Below, piece by piece: positions 9,084 to 18,354 of a DNA stretch of 64,000 nt. Origin of the DNA: Caldicoprobacter algeriensis. Its GTDB lineage: Bacteria; Bacillota; Clostridia; Caldicoprobacterales; Caldicoprobacteraceae. The stretch spans positions 124,001 through 188,000 of the forward strand of contig NZ_JAHUQD010000002.1 of NCBI RefSeq assembly GCF_023838525.1, read 5' to 3'. A program made the position numbers and the translations under genes. The notes beneath the pieces were generated by a model, which saw nothing but the letters and a program-made list of their open reading frames with translations, ran no database searches and was not told the DNA's origin. Position 1 is the stretch's first letter; each line of letters begins with the position of its first letter.

Positions 9084-9799
9084 ATATACCCTTCTATCAG
9101 CATCTTATTTTCCACGCTCTTCTCAATGAACTGATGCAACCGTATGAACACCAGTCGGCTCTCACAATCACGGAAGATAAAGTGCCCGGATTTAGGGAAA
9201 TACTGAATTTCTTTATTTTGACCCAAAAAACTGTCGTATATGTAAGACGCACTCTTCCAGTCTACGATATCGTCCTTTTTCCCCTGTATCACTAGAAGAG
9301 GGCAGCGCAGCCTGTACAGTGCCTTTTTTACCTGATGGAACAGCCTGTTAAAGCCCATCAAGTGGTACAAAGCCAGGATGATAATCCTGTTAAGATGCGG
9401 GTTACCCACTCTTACACCTTCACGGTACAGCATTTCAAGCAGTTTCTTGGCATCAACCAGATATATGGGGGTATTTATGGTTATCAACGCATCCACCATA
9501 TACTTTTCGGCAAGAAGTATGCCTATCAGTCCCCCAACCGAAACGCCTATGACCACCACATAATCGTATTCTTTGTAAAACTCCTCAAACTCCCTCTCGG
9601 CCCTGTACAGCCATTCTAAATAGGCATAAGTGTTAAACAACTTTACAGAGCCAAATTCTATGCCAATTCCACAACAATATGTACCGTACCCCTGCTCCTC
9701 CAGGTAAGAACAGAGAGCTTCCACTCCAAAGCGGTCACCGCTGACACCGTGAAGGATAAAACACCCTACCCGACCGTTTTTTTTAGCAAATACAGCCAC
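9080..9799 (-). CDS. Alpha/beta hydrolase, carboxylesterase/monoacylglycerol lipase-like
   Basis: A 239-residue alpha/beta-hydrolase. The nucleophile elbow is GVSVGG (Ser near residue 93), the acidic residue lies in IQGKKDDIVDW and the catalytic His in KSGHFIF, in the order and spacing of Est30-like carboxylesterases. The N-terminal HGVSGD could supply the oxyanion hole. There is no signal peptide, so it is cytoplasmic. It starts at GTG with AAAGGAGGG 4-5 bases upstream. The substrate is unknown. It appears to be transcribed alone or with the upstream yjbQ gene, 81 bp away. Confidence 0.85.
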   Translation of the reverse strand: MAVFAKKNGRVGCFILHGVSGDRFGVEALCSYLEEQGYGTYCCGIGIEFGSVKLFNTYAYLEWLYRAEREFEEFYKEYDYVVVIGVSVGGLIGILLAEKYMVDALITINTPIYLVDAKKLLEMLYREGVRVGNPHLNRIIILALYHLMGFNRLFHQVKKALYRLRCPLLVIQGKKDDIVDWKSASYIYDSFLGQNKEIQYFPKSGHFIFRDCESRLVFIRLHQFIEKSVENKMLIEGYI

Positions 9800-9880
9800 G
9801 ACTGCCCTCCTTTCCGATTCAGATTAACAGACATATTTTATCATACACAGCCGGCACCTTCCATGAACAATTATTCCCAT

Positions 9881-10297
9881 TTATTCCCCTATGATCTTTA
9901 CGAGAACGCGCTTGCGCCGTTTCCCGTCAAACTCGCCATAGAAAATCTGCTCCCAGGGTCCCAGATCCAGTTTACCATCGGTGATTGCAACCACTACCTC
10001 TCTGCCCATTATGGTGCGCTTCAAATGGGCATCGGCATTGTCCTCAAATACATTATGCCTGTACTGTGAATATGGCTTCTCGGGAGCCAGCTTCTCCAGC
10101 CATTCCTCAAAGTCCTGGTGAAGTCCTGGTTCGTCATCGTTTATGAACACGCTGGCGGTGATATGCATGGCATTGCATAGGAGCAAGCCTTCCTTTATCC
10201 CGCTTTCCCTCACACATTCCTCCAAAATAGGGGTAATATTGATAAAATCACGTCGCTTGTTTACCTCAAACCAAAGCTCCTTCCTGTAACTCTTCAT
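9881..10297 (-). CDS. YjbQ (UPF0047) family protein
   Basis: A 138-residue protein of the YjbQ/UPF0047 family. Hallmarks are [21 protein letters not shown], the histidine-rich [23 protein letters not shown] and the C-terminal [16 protein letters not shown]. The family has reported weak thiamine-phosphate synthase activity, but its physiological role is unsettled. AGGAGGGGGG precedes the ATG. It lies 47 bp downstream of comEC on the same strand. Confidence 0.93.
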   Translation of the reverse strand: MKSYRKELWFEVNKRRDFINITPILEECVRESGIKEGLLLCNAMHITASVFINDDEPGLHQDFEEWLEKLAPEKPYSQYRHNVFEDNADAHLKRTIMGREVVVAITDGKLDLGPWEQIFYGEFDGKRRKRVLVKIIGE

Positions 10298-10344
10298 TGC
10301 CTTCCAGCCCCCCTCCTTTACTTTTAGTTTTGCCCTTCATCTTT

Positions 10345-12723
10345 TTACCATTCATCAATCATCCAGCGTATACGCCATTTTCTTCCTGTATAACGGGCTA
10401 TGACTGCCCCGTGATGGTCGTTTCGCAACACCTTTGATCCTCTATTCTCCAGCCTCTGCAGCACCTCAGGGCTCGGATGCCCAAAGGTATTTTCTCCAAC
10501 CTGTATAACCGCCAGCTGCGGCCTTAAAACCTCCAACCATTCATCAGAAGAGGAGGTATTGCTGCCGTGGTGAGCTACCTTCAATATATTTATCGGCAAA
10601 TTCCAGCTTTTCAACAAGTATTTCTCTACATCAGCCTCTATATCTCCTGTAAAGAGAACAGCGGCATCCCGGTAGCGCAGCAAAATCACCAGCGAACGGT
10701 TGTTATCGCCTCTATCGAATAACGCTTCAGGCTGCGCCCCTTCAGCATCGGGATACACCACATCAAGCCGCACGTCCCTGCCCACCCTGTACGACAGGCC
10801 AGAATAAGCATACACGTTTTTGATGCCTTTTTCAAGCACCAGCTCTTTGAGGCGGATATATTTATCACTTTTCTCCCCAGGAGGATATTCCATAAAAGCC
10901 CTCACAGGAATATTTTCAAACACCGCAACCAATCCTCCGATGTGGTCATCATGAGCATGGGACATGACCACAAGGTCGAGATGCCCCACACCGTTCTTCA
11001 GTAAGAAAGGCACTACGACGTCTTCACCTACATCAAACGTACCAGTATAGCTTGCGCTCTTACCACCACCATCTATCAAAATGTACTTTTCATCCGGAGT
11101 CTTGATGTATATACAATCTCCCTGACCAACATCTAAAAATACCACTTCCAGGTCATTATCCAGCAGGGGAGCCAGTATCCCAGCCAGCAACAGGACAGCC
11201 GCCATGACGCCGCACCACAGCAAAGGCTGCCTCACCCATCCCGGCTTCTCTGGCGACAGAAACCAAATCGCCAGGTAATAGCATGCCAGAAAAAGGAATG
11301 AAGGCGAAACCACGCGCACAAAAGCCCATGAGATGGCTGCAAAAATTTCATTTCCCCTCACGAGCAAAAAACTCAAAAGTTTGACGGCCGGCCCCAGCAA
11401 AACTCCCATAGGCGAAATCAGCAAAGCCCCGACCATCAACGCAAAACCCGTCAAAACTAACAACCCTGACAGGGGCACCAAAAACAGGTTGGCAATCATG
11501 GCAACAACCGAAAAAGCGTTAAAATGATAGGCTATGATGGGCCATACCCCCAGCTGGGCCGACAGGGTAACCGATAAGCCGGCCGCCATCCACCTGGGCA
11601 AAAACTTCAACCAGCTCTCAAAGCATTCGGCAAACAGGATGATGCCCACAACTGCAGCAAACGACAGCTGAAAGCCTACATCAAACAGGTCCAAAGGCCT
11701 GACCAGCAATATCGAGAAGGCAGCCACAAACAGGTTGTTGAGCATATCCGGCTGGCGCCCCACCGCTTTACCTCCCAGAAGCAAAGCGGCCATAACAACG
11801 GCCCGCACCACCGATGGGGCAGCCCCCACCATAGCGCAGTAAAGGCACAGCAGGCATACCTGAAAGACAAACGCCTGCTTTTTTGTAAGGCAAAGCAGCC
11901 TCGCAATGGACAACAGGGCAGCCGCAATAAACCCTACATGCAGCCCTGATATGGCAAGCAGGTGAGACAGACCGGTAGTCTGAAAATTCCGCTGTACCTC
12001 TGAAGGCAGTAGCCACTTCTGACCAAGCAGCATGGTCTTTACAAGAGCGCCCTCTTCACCGCCCACATATAGATCAAATACGGCCTCAGCACGGCTCTTT
12101 AAAGCATAAATTAATGACCGCACATATGAGAGACTGCCAATACCTGTCTTTTTTATGCTATATGGCTGCACCGACATAACGTTGTAAATGCCGCGCCTTT
12201 GCAGGTATGCCCTGTAGTCAAAGCCTTTTGGATTGCGCTGGCCCGGCGGCTCTTCAAGCCTGCCCCTTACCTCAACGATATCCCCATAGCTGTAGCGCTG
12301 CCTCTCCTTTTGTTGGCCTTCGGGATAAACGCTAACCTGAACCTTGGTTTTTACATTTCTCTTGTCCCCCTCCGCCACAACCCAAAGCGTCTCAACTACG
12401 TAAATATCTCGTTGCTGGGTATACCTCGGGCTTTCCACAATCTGTCCCTGTATCTGTACCAGTTTATCCGTTATGTCTCCAAGAGGGTTTGTGGGATTCA
12501 GCCTTACCTGTACGGCCAGAATGCCAAACAAGCCAAACAGAATCAATACCGGGATCAGGCCGGCATTGCTCTTACGCTCCAGCATCCAGGCCATACCGGC
12601 TACCAGAACAGCAGCCACTCCGGCAAACAAGGCAAGTTCCTTACTGAGCCTTGTTCCTACCACAATCCCGATGATATAGGCGGATGTCAGCCATATCGCA
12701 GGACGTTTTACCCAAACCGTCAA
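10345..12723 (-). CDS. comEC: ComEC/Rec2 DNA uptake channel
   Basis: An integral membrane protein of about 793 residues that would carry single-stranded DNA across the membrane during competence. The order is an N-terminal DUF4131/OB-like region after two hydrophobic helices, a central ~250-residue Competence domain with many membrane helices (including TTGLSHLLAISGLHVGF), and a C-terminal metallo-beta-lactamase domain with SHAHDDHIGGL, LFTGDIE and VAHHGSNTSS. The TTG at 12721-12723 is preferred because GGAAGGGG lies 11 bases upstream. The frame extends to 12831, but that start lacks a ribosome site. A complete comEC hints at competence, although no comEA or comEB is adjacent. Confidence 0.93.
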   Translation of the reverse strand: MTVWVKRPAIWLTSAYIIGIVVGTRLSKELALFAGVAAVLVAGMAWMLERKSNAGLIPVLILFGLFGILAVQVRLNPTNPLGDITDKLVQIQGQIVESPRYTQQRDIYVVETLWVVAEGDKRNVKTKVQVSVYPEGQQKERQRYSYGDIVEVRGRLEEPPGQRNPKGFDYRAYLQRRGIYNVMSVQPYSIKKTGIGSLSYVRSLIYALKSRAEAVFDLYVGGEEGALVKTMLLGQKWLLPSEVQRNFQTTGLSHLLAISGLHVGFIAAALLSIARLLCLTKKQAFVFQVCLLCLYCAMVGAAPSVVRAVVMAALLLGGKAVGRQPDMLNNLFVAAFSILLVRPLDLFDVGFQLSFAAVVGIILFAECFESWLKFLPRWMAAGLSVTLSAQLGVWPIIAYHFNAFSVVAMIANLFLVPLSGLLVLTGFALMVGALLISPMGVLLGPAVKLLSFLLVRGNEIFAAISWAFVRVVSPSFLFLACYYLAIWFLSPEKPGWVRQPLLWCGVMAAVLLLAGILAPLLDNDLEVVFLDVGQGDCIYIKTPDEKYILIDGGGKSASYTGTFDVGEDVVVPFLLKNGVGHLDLVVMSHAHDDHIGGLVAVFENIPVRAFMEYPPGEKSDKYIRLKELVLEKGIKNVYAYSGLSYRVGRDVRLDVVYPDAEGAQPEALFDRGDNNRSLVILLRYRDAAVLFTGDIEADVEKYLLKSWNLPINILKVAHHGSNTSSSDEWLEVLRPQLAVIQVGENTFGHPSPEVLQRLENRGSKVLRNDHHGAVIARYTGRKWRIRWMIDEW

Positions 12724-12915
12724 GGCCCATGAAACCCCTTCCACTCGTGTCAATCGTACCGAATGTGCAAAGCATTTAAATAGCCGCTTAATCTTACAGG
12801 AGCAGATTTCAGCGGGTTGAATGTAAAACAAACCGCTTTTCTAAAACACGATTTTTTAAGATAAAACTTCACAAAACTTTCTATCACCAAAGTCTTCTTC
12901 AGCCTAAGCCAGGTC

Positions 12916-13659
12916 TTATACACTGTATGCCTTCATTTCCTGGGCAATAAACGCACCGGGATAGCTTGCCGCAGCTTCAGCCAGTATGTCGTTTTCGTCA
13001 TACCATGGCCATATATGGGTGAGCATCAACTGCTTTACATTCGCCTTTGCCGCGATAAGCCCAACCTCCCGGGCAGTGAGGTGTGGCACGTTCGGACTGG
13101 TTTTGTCCTTCTCCAGCAATCCCGCATCGGCAATAAAGAGGTCAGCGCCACAGGCAAACGCTTCTATTTTTTCGTTATAGTTGGTATCGCCCGTGTACAC
13201 TAATGTCTTGTTCCCTCCTGCGATTTTGATGCCAAAGCTCTGAACGGGATGCGTCATTTCCTGGAAATAAAATGACAGGTCCTCTATTTGCAGCTGCATA
13301 CCATCGTGGATCGGATGCACTTCAAATACGTTTTTAAAAAACAACCTATCGTATTCATCCTTAGGAGTCTCAGGAACATACACGGGAAGCGGTTTAACCT
13401 CCCTGAGCCCGCGGACGTTTAAAATATCCAGTGCATAACGTAGCACCAGCATATCCGACATATGGTCGCTGTGCAGATGCGAAATGATAATCGCATTTAA
13501 TTCATCTATAGGGCAAATCTGCTGGAGTCGGCTGAGCACCCCATTGCCGCACTCCACCAGTATCCTGGTATTTCCCTCCTGTACCAGATATCCCGAACAG
13601 GCTCCTGAAGCCGCAGGAAACGGCCCGTATTTGCCAAGCACCGTAACCTTCACAGCCAT
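12916..13659 (-). CDS. Metallo-beta-lactamase fold hydrolase (YhfI/RNase Z-like)
   Basis: A 247-residue MBL-fold protein. HLHSDHMSDM supplies the HxHxDH metal site, VYTGDTNYNE the bridging Asp and LTHIWPWYDE the last His. It resembles Bacillus YhfI, a small RNase Z/arylsulfatase-like group of unknown substrate. Its length and lack of an exosite arm argue against true tRNase Z. AGAGGAGGACG precedes the ATG. The gene lies ~190 bp upstream of the comEC start and could be co-transcribed. Confidence 0.88.
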   Translation of the reverse strand: MAVKVTVLGKYGPFPAASGACSGYLVQEGNTRILVECGNGVLSRLQQICPIDELNAIIISHLHSDHMSDMLVLRYALDILNVRGLREVKPLPVYVPETPKDEYDRLFFKNVFEVHPIHDGMQLQIEDLSFYFQEMTHPVQSFGIKIAGGNKTLVYTGDTNYNEKIEAFACGADLFIADAGLLEKDKTSPNVPHLTAREVGLIAAKANVKQLMLTHIWPWYDENDILAEAAASYPGAFIAQEMKAYSV

Positions 13660-13770
13660 CGTCCTCCTCTATGGCTTATTTTTCCTCAAAATTCTCGATT
13701 ATATATCAAATATTAGCATATTTTGCTATATAAATAAAGAAAAAACGGGCAGAAAATTTTTAAAACACCC

Positions 13771-13799
13771 TGTGAAAATAGTATCAATTGATGTATAAT
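13771..13799 (+). promoter_or_regulatory. Candidate promoter for ykuK-like gene
   Basis: A perfect TATAAT at 13794-13799 is preceded directly by TG. A weak -35 (TGTGAA, 13771-13776) is 17 bp upstream. GGAGGG follows at 13821-13826. Confidence 0.5.
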
Positions 13800-13871
13800 A
13801 ATATATAAGCCAAAAACTCGGGAGGGATCAGTATAAAAGCTACAGCAACCAGGTCGGTACAACAGACGTTA

Positions 13872-14393
13872 TTGTTCTCCAACTCAAAATACCATAACTT
13901 AACTTTTGACCAGGTGTATGAGCATATACTCAACTTCATCAGGCAGGCTCCTTATTGCGAATACCGCCTGTCGGTGGGTTCGGATTCGCAGGTGGGCAGA
14001 AATACTGTGTTTGTCACCGCCATACACCTTCACCGTATTGGCAGGGGTGCCATTGGCTTCATTACCAAACACGTAGTTCCCAGGCCCATGAAAAGCCTCC
14101 GGGAAAAGATATATTACGAAACCGCCAGGACCCTTGAAGTGGCTGCCCTATTCACTCCCGATAAAATTGAGAAAATCGTGCAGTGCCTAATCAGGCCTTC
14201 GGGCCGTTCAGGCGATATACACTTTGAGTTTCACCTTGATGTCGGTATCAATGGTGCCACCAGGGATTTAATAAATGAAATGGTGGCCATGGCCAAGGGC
14301 ACAGCCTTTGAACCAAAGATTAAGCCTGAAAGCTATGCGGCCAGCTGTTATGCCAACCGCTACACCAAAGACTCACACCTGTATAGAGTATAA
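13872..14393 (+). CDS. YkuK family RNase H-like protein
   Basis: A protein of about 173 residues in the YkuK (DUF458) family, which has a predicted RNase H-like fold; its activity is unproven. Recognisable segments are LSVGSDSQVGRNTVFVTAI (first Asp of the fold), KIYYETARTLEVA and HLDVGINGATRDLINEMV (acidic residues). The start is uncertain. The first usual codon is this TTG, which has only a poor ribosome site. An excellent GGAGGG at 13821-13826 sits six bases before an in-frame ATA at 13833, which would add 13 residues (IKATATRSVQQTL). Family proteins usually begin near the TTG position. Confidence 0.85.
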   Translation: MFSNSKYHNLTFDQVYEHILNFIRQAPYCEYRLSVGSDSQVGRNTVFVTAIHLHRIGRGAIGFITKHVVPRPMKSLREKIYYETARTLEVAALFTPDKIEKIVQCLIRPSGRSGDIHFEFHLDVGINGATRDLINEMVAMAKGTAFEPKIKPESYAASCYANRYTKDSHLYRV

Positions 14394-14684
14394 GAGACGG
14401 TTTTAGCCATTAGCAGGGTTTAGCGTGTTTTTTGAGGAGACTTATATTTATAGGATGTGTAGTGAAAAGACAAAACTTAGACTGTTTAAATAGCAGCAAA
14501 GCCCCCTCTTTTTTAATTTCCTTTTATTGAAAAATGCTCTTATTTTGTAGTGCCTTAATTTTGCATCATTCATTGACACGCGCTCCAAAATTCCTGGTAG
14601 CATATTCGAGCACCAAACCCTGTCATGTCTAACCTAACCAGCATCAGTTCTAGCATCTATTTTATCGAAAGAATATGCAAAAAG
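14394..14684. other. Gene-free stretch before IS200/IS605 relic
   Basis: No open frame, clear terminator or promoter stands out in these ~290 AT-rich bases after the ykuK-like gene. The relic described next may have brought part of this spacer with it. Confidence 0.5.
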
Positions 14685-14900
14685 ACCCCATCTTTTACAA
14701 GATGAAGATGAATTGCTAAAAATGTGATAAAATATTTTTCGGGTGATGGCTAAGGTACAGAACTTAAAGTAGCTGGCGAGTCTGCAGTTGAGCAGATAGT
14801 CAGTAGTGGATGTGTGGACCACCCTGTGAGAATAAGGGTAGCTTAGACTACCAAACTTCTCATGAAGCCACCACCGCTATAGGTGGTTGATAGTTCACTT
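14685..14900 (+). mobile_element. Decayed IS200/IS605 (TnpB) 3' end with right-end hairpin
   Basis: The frame from 14754 (GTELKVAGESAVEQ...) to a TAG at 14844-14846 resembles the extreme C-terminus of a TnpB protein. It is interrupted upstream by a TAA at 14751-14753 (GDG-stop-GTELK). After it come GGTAG/CTACC (14837-14841, 14848-14852) and a terminal hairpin ACCACC/GGTGGT (14870-14875, 14882-14887). The sequence around it (GAAGCC...TAGTTCAC) is typical of IS605 right ends and the 3' part of the TnpB guide (omega) RNA. Upstream, hairpin B (CATCTT 14689-14694, AAGATG 14699-14704) may be the opposite end of an internally deleted, non-autonomous element. Confidence 0.6.
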
Positions 14901-14959
14901 CAAAATAGGGTAATAAAGCACAAATAAATAAAAATCACGCCTATAAGGAGGAAATTTTT

Positions 14960-16084
14960 ATGAAAAAAATAACGCCTTGCCGCCCGAAATGGAATGGTAC
15001 CATGACAGACCGCGAGCGGTTTAACAATCAGATGCATTACAAGCCCTTCGACCGGTGCTTCAATATGGAGTTTGGATACTGGGATGAAAATTTCAAAGAA
15101 TGGCCCATATTTGTGGAAAACGGCATCACCAACAACCATGAAGCCGACATCTTCTTCAATTTCGACAGAATAGAAGTAATAAGCGGCAACGTATGGATGT
15201 CCCCTCCCTTTGAATCAAAGGTGATTGATGAGACCGAAACCACCAAAATCCTCATCAACAGCGACGGCCTCCTGGCTGAGGTGCCAAAAGATGGCCATGA
15301 CACCATTCCACACTTCATAAAATCCTCCATCGTAACCCCTGAAGACTGGAAAAGGTGCAAAGAAGAACGCTTCCGAAGGGATGACCCTTCGCGGAAAGTG
15401 GATATCGAAGCGCTCAAAAAAGCCCATCCACCCGACAGGGACTATCCGTTGGGCGTAAACACCGGTTCAATGATCGGTAAGATTCGCGACATGCTCACAT
15501 TCGAAGGCCTGGCATATGCCTGTTATGACTATCCTGATATGGTTGAAGACATGGTGGAGACCTGCTGCGTCCTAGTTGAGGATTTTTTGGATCAGGTGCT
15601 GCCACATTTCGATTTCGATTTTGCAGCAGGATGGGAGGATATATGCTTCAAAAACGGGCCCATAGTCTCGATCGATTTCTTTAAAAACGTGGTGGTGCCG
15701 CGCTATAAGCGCATACATAAGAAGCTCAAGGAAGCCGGTATAGATATATGGTATGTTGACTGCGATGGCGACGTCCGGCCTCTTTTGCCTTACTTTTTAG
15801 AGAGCGGAATCAATTGCCTGTTCCCCTTTGAAGTCAACAGCTGCTGCCATCCAAAAGAGCTCCTTAATGAATACGGGAAGGAATTGAGAATCATGGGCGG
15901 TGTAGACAAAATGGTACTGGCCCAGGGTAAAGAAGCCATCAAGGAGTACCTCGAAAGCCTTGTACCGCTGGTGGAAAGAGGAGGATATATCCCGTTCTGC
16001 GACCATCGCTGCCCGCCCAACGTAAAACCCGAAGATTACCTTTATTACCTCGACCTGAAAGAGGAGCTGTTTGGCATGAAATAG
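14960..16084 (+). CDS. Uroporphyrinogen decarboxylase-family (MtaA/corrinoid methyltransferase-like) protein
   Basis: A 374-residue member of the UroD superfamily, closer to methyltransferases such as MtaA than to true HemE. It has the TIM-barrel landmarks MTDRERFNNQMHYKPFDR at the start, GVNTGSMIGKIRDMLTFEGLAY in the middle and DCDGDVRPLLPYFLESGINCLFPFEV near the C-terminus. The CDHRCPPNV segment replaces the usual end of HemE and may bind zinc. Such proteins usually move methyl groups between a corrinoid protein and a thiol or demethylate a substrate, but no corrinoid protein is adjacent. AAGGAGG precedes the ATG. It is a single gene, with an IS relic upstream and a strong terminator downstream. 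Confidence 0.85.
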   Translation: MKKITPCRPKWNGTMTDRERFNNQMHYKPFDRCFNMEFGYWDENFKEWPIFVENGITNNHEADIFFNFDRIEVISGNVWMSPPFESKVIDETETTKILINSDGLLAEVPKDGHDTIPHFIKSSIVTPEDWKRCKEERFRRDDPSRKVDIEALKKAHPPDRDYPLGVNTGSMIGKIRDMLTFEGLAYACYDYPDMVEDMVETCCVLVEDFLDQVLPHFDFDFAAGWEDICFKNGPIVSIDFFKNVVVPRYKRIHKKLKEAGIDIWYVDCDGDVRPLLPYFLESGINCLFPFEVNSCCHPKELLNEYGKELRIMGGVDKMVLAQGKEAIKEYLESLVPLVERGGYIPFCDHRCPPNVKPEDYLYYLDLKEELFGMK

Positions 16085-16114
16085 CCTGCCGTTATATAAA
16101 GCTACATAAAAAAC

Positions 16115-16157
16115 AAAAGGAGCCATGGGGACTTATAAAAACCTCGTGGCTCCTTTT
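16115..16157. terminator. Bidirectional terminator
   Basis: AAAAGGAGCCATG (16115-16127) pairs with CGTGGCTCCTTTT (16145-16157), with one G-T pair, between convergent genes. T-rich sequence follows on both strands. Confidence 0.85.
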
Positions 16158-16288
16158 CGTTTTATCAATTCTTGTTGTTCGTTTCATCCCCGAAAATAAA
16201 TTCCCATACGCCAATTTGTATCCAGTACACCTGACGGCAGGCTCGAAGACGGCATCATTTACAGCTAAACCTTTAAGTGCTATCTATG

Positions 16289-18070
16289 TTACTCTATCGG
16301 CCTGGTCTTGACTTTGAGCCATTCTCTCTCCTGTTCGTCCAGTAAAGGCGATAACAACTCATACACCATGGCGTGGTATTCATTAAGCCATCTCTTCTCC
16401 TCTTCACTTAAAAGGCCGGGATCAATTCCATTGAGGTCAATAGGGCAGTATGTGACGGATTCAAACCTTAAGAACTTTCCAAATTCGGTCTCTCCGTCCT
16501 CTACCACCAGCATCTCATTTTCGGTGCGTATGCCATACTGTCCCTCGATATACACCCCCGGCTCGTTGGTCAAGATCATCCCCTTTTCCAGCTTGACGTT
16601 GTTGGGGATCTGGCTCATGCGCTGTGGCCCTTCGTGGACATTGAGGAAATACCCTACTCCGTGCCCGGTACCGCATTTGTAATCAATTCCCTGTTCCCAA
16701 AGGGGCAGCCTTGCCAGTATATCTATGTTGGAGCCCGTAGTCCCGTACAAAAACCTCGCCCTCGCCAGGTTTATGTGCCCTTTGAGCACCAGCGTAAAAT
16801 CCCTTCGCTGCCTGTCGGTGATGGGCCCTAAAACTATTGTGCGGGTTATATCGGTAGTCCCTCCCAGATACTGGCCTCCCGAGTCGATAAGCAAAAAACC
16901 CTCCTTTTCAAGAGTATAGCAGGTTTCATGGGTGGCCTGATAATGCATCATGGCAGCATGGTCCCTGTAGGCTGCAATGGTGGCAAAGCTAGGGCCCATA
17001 AAGCCTTCCTGCTGCCACCTGAACTCTTCCAGCTTTTCGGCCACGGTAATCTCGGTTATTTCCTCCTTGCCCAAGTTCTGCTCAAGCCAATAGAGGAATT
17101 TGACCATGGCCACCCCATCACGCACATGCACCTTTTTCAGGTTCTCTATCTCAACCTCATTCTTCACAGCCTTCAATCTGGCAATAATGCTCAGGTCCTC
17201 TACCTTTTTACACTCCTTTGCCATGGCGTCATACAGCCGGCTATTGGTGGCGGCCGGGTCAAAGAGTATAGCATCGCCTTCTTTCAACCTGGCAAGGTGC
17301 TCATATATCTTTTCGTAGTTCTCGACGATTATCCCATTCTCATCAAGCATGCACGCCACATCATCAGGAACCTTACTTTTGTCTATAAACAGCCAGGCCT
17401 GACTGGAAGAAACCAGGGCATATGCTATGGCCACTGGATTGTAGGCTATATCGCTGCCACGAATGTTATACATCCATGCCACATCATCCAGACTGCATAC
17501 CAAATAGTAATTGACGCCTTTCTTTGCCATTTCCTGGCGCACCATATGCAGTTTTTGAGCAGCAGTTCTCCCCGCAAAGGCCACATCGTGAACAAATACC
17601 GGCTGCTGGGGTACTGGAGGCCGTCTCTCCCATATCTCCTCCACCAGGTCGAATTCCTTGTTGAGGGATATGCCTTTTTTTGAGAGCTCCTTCTCCATTT
17701 CCTTAACCTTGGAGACTGAGAACACCTCACCGCATATCCCAACACAGCTATTTTCAGGAAGTTCCTGCCTAAGCCATTCTATGTAATCAGGTACCCCTGG
17801 CATTCCAGCTTTAAAAAGCTGTATTCCCGTGCCTTCAAGCTGCTTTTCGGCCTGGATGTAGTATCTGCCGTCAGTCCACAGACCGCTTTTTTCACAGGTC
17901 ACAACCAAAGTCCCAGCCGAACCTGTAAAGCCAGACAGCCATTTCCTGCTCTCCCAGCGAGGAGCTACATACTCGCTCATGTGAGGATCCGAACTGGGAA
18001 CGATGTAGGCCTCCATGCCCTTCTCCAGCATCTTCTCACGCAATCTATTTATCCGCTCTTTTACATCCAA
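16289..18070 (-). CDS. Xaa-Pro aminopeptidase (M24B)
   Basis: A 593-residue M24 metallopeptidase that releases N-terminal residues preceding proline. Two creatinase-like N-terminal regions (residues ~5-290) precede the catalytic pita-bread domain. Metal ligands are visible in DSGGQYLGGTTDITRTI (two Asp), GTGHGVGYFLNVHEGP (His), LTNEPGVY (Glu) and RTENEM (Glu). The size fits the long, three-domain APP1-like form. The TTG at 18068-18070 (LDVKERIN) is chosen because GGGGAGGGG lies 7 bases upstream; a longer frame begins at 18109 without a ribosome site. It has its own transcription region, with hairpin C upstream. Confidence 0.92.
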   Translation of the reverse strand: MDVKERINRLREKMLEKGMEAYIVPSSDPHMSEYVAPRWESRKWLSGFTGSAGTLVVTCEKSGLWTDGRYYIQAEKQLEGTGIQLFKAGMPGVPDYIEWLRQELPENSCVGICGEVFSVSKVKEMEKELSKKGISLNKEFDLVEEIWERRPPVPQQPVFVHDVAFAGRTAAQKLHMVRQEMAKKGVNYYLVCSLDDVAWMYNIRGSDIAYNPVAIAYALVSSSQAWLFIDKSKVPDDVACMLDENGIIVENYEKIYEHLARLKEGDAILFDPAATNSRLYDAMAKECKKVEDLSIIARLKAVKNEVEIENLKKVHVRDGVAMVKFLYWLEQNLGKEEITEITVAEKLEEFRWQQEGFMGPSFATIAAYRDHAAMMHYQATHETCYTLEKEGFLLIDSGGQYLGGTTDITRTIVLGPITDRQRRDFTLVLKGHINLARARFLYGTTGSNIDILARLPLWEQGIDYKCGTGHGVGYFLNVHEGPQRMSQIPNNVKLEKGMILTNEPGVYIEGQYGIRTENEMLVVEDGETEFGKFLRFESVTYCPIDLNGIDPGLLSEEEKRWLNEYHAMVYELLSPLLDEQEREWLKVKTRPIE

Positions 18071-18246
18071 ACGATTACCCCTCCCCGATTTGTTGTATTT
18101 GCTATACATCTGCGGTATAGATGTTATGGAGCTATCCCCGCCTATCCACGCTCAAAGAATTTTCCCGTCTCCTTTTTATCGTCCACATGGCCTTTATTCG
18201 CACCTTCGACGCTAAATCTATGAAAACATTTTACCATATTTTTAAA

Positions 18247-18280
18247 GGCAATTCACCCTCATCATAGAAGATGAATTGCC
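18247..18280 (-). repeat. Hairpin C: GGCAATTCA/TGAATTGCC palindrome
   Basis: GGCAATTCA (18247-18255) pairs perfectly with TGAATTGCC (18272-18280) around a 16-base loop. Read on the reverse strand it contains CATCTTCTATGATGAGGGTGAATTG, close to hairpins A and B. It lies in the gap downstream of the GH127 gene. Its T-tail is weak (CTTTAAA), so it may be a poor terminator as well as an element relic. Confidence 0.5.
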
Positions 18281-18354
18281 CCTTAGGACAAATTCTACTA
18301 GAAACAAAGTTCTTTTATGACACTTTACACAACAGCATTAAAATCTCCTCATCT

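Noticed and set aside
14634-14822. Reverse-strand 62-codon frame as a gene
   Set aside because: It covers the antisense of the TnpB relic and has no ribosome site.
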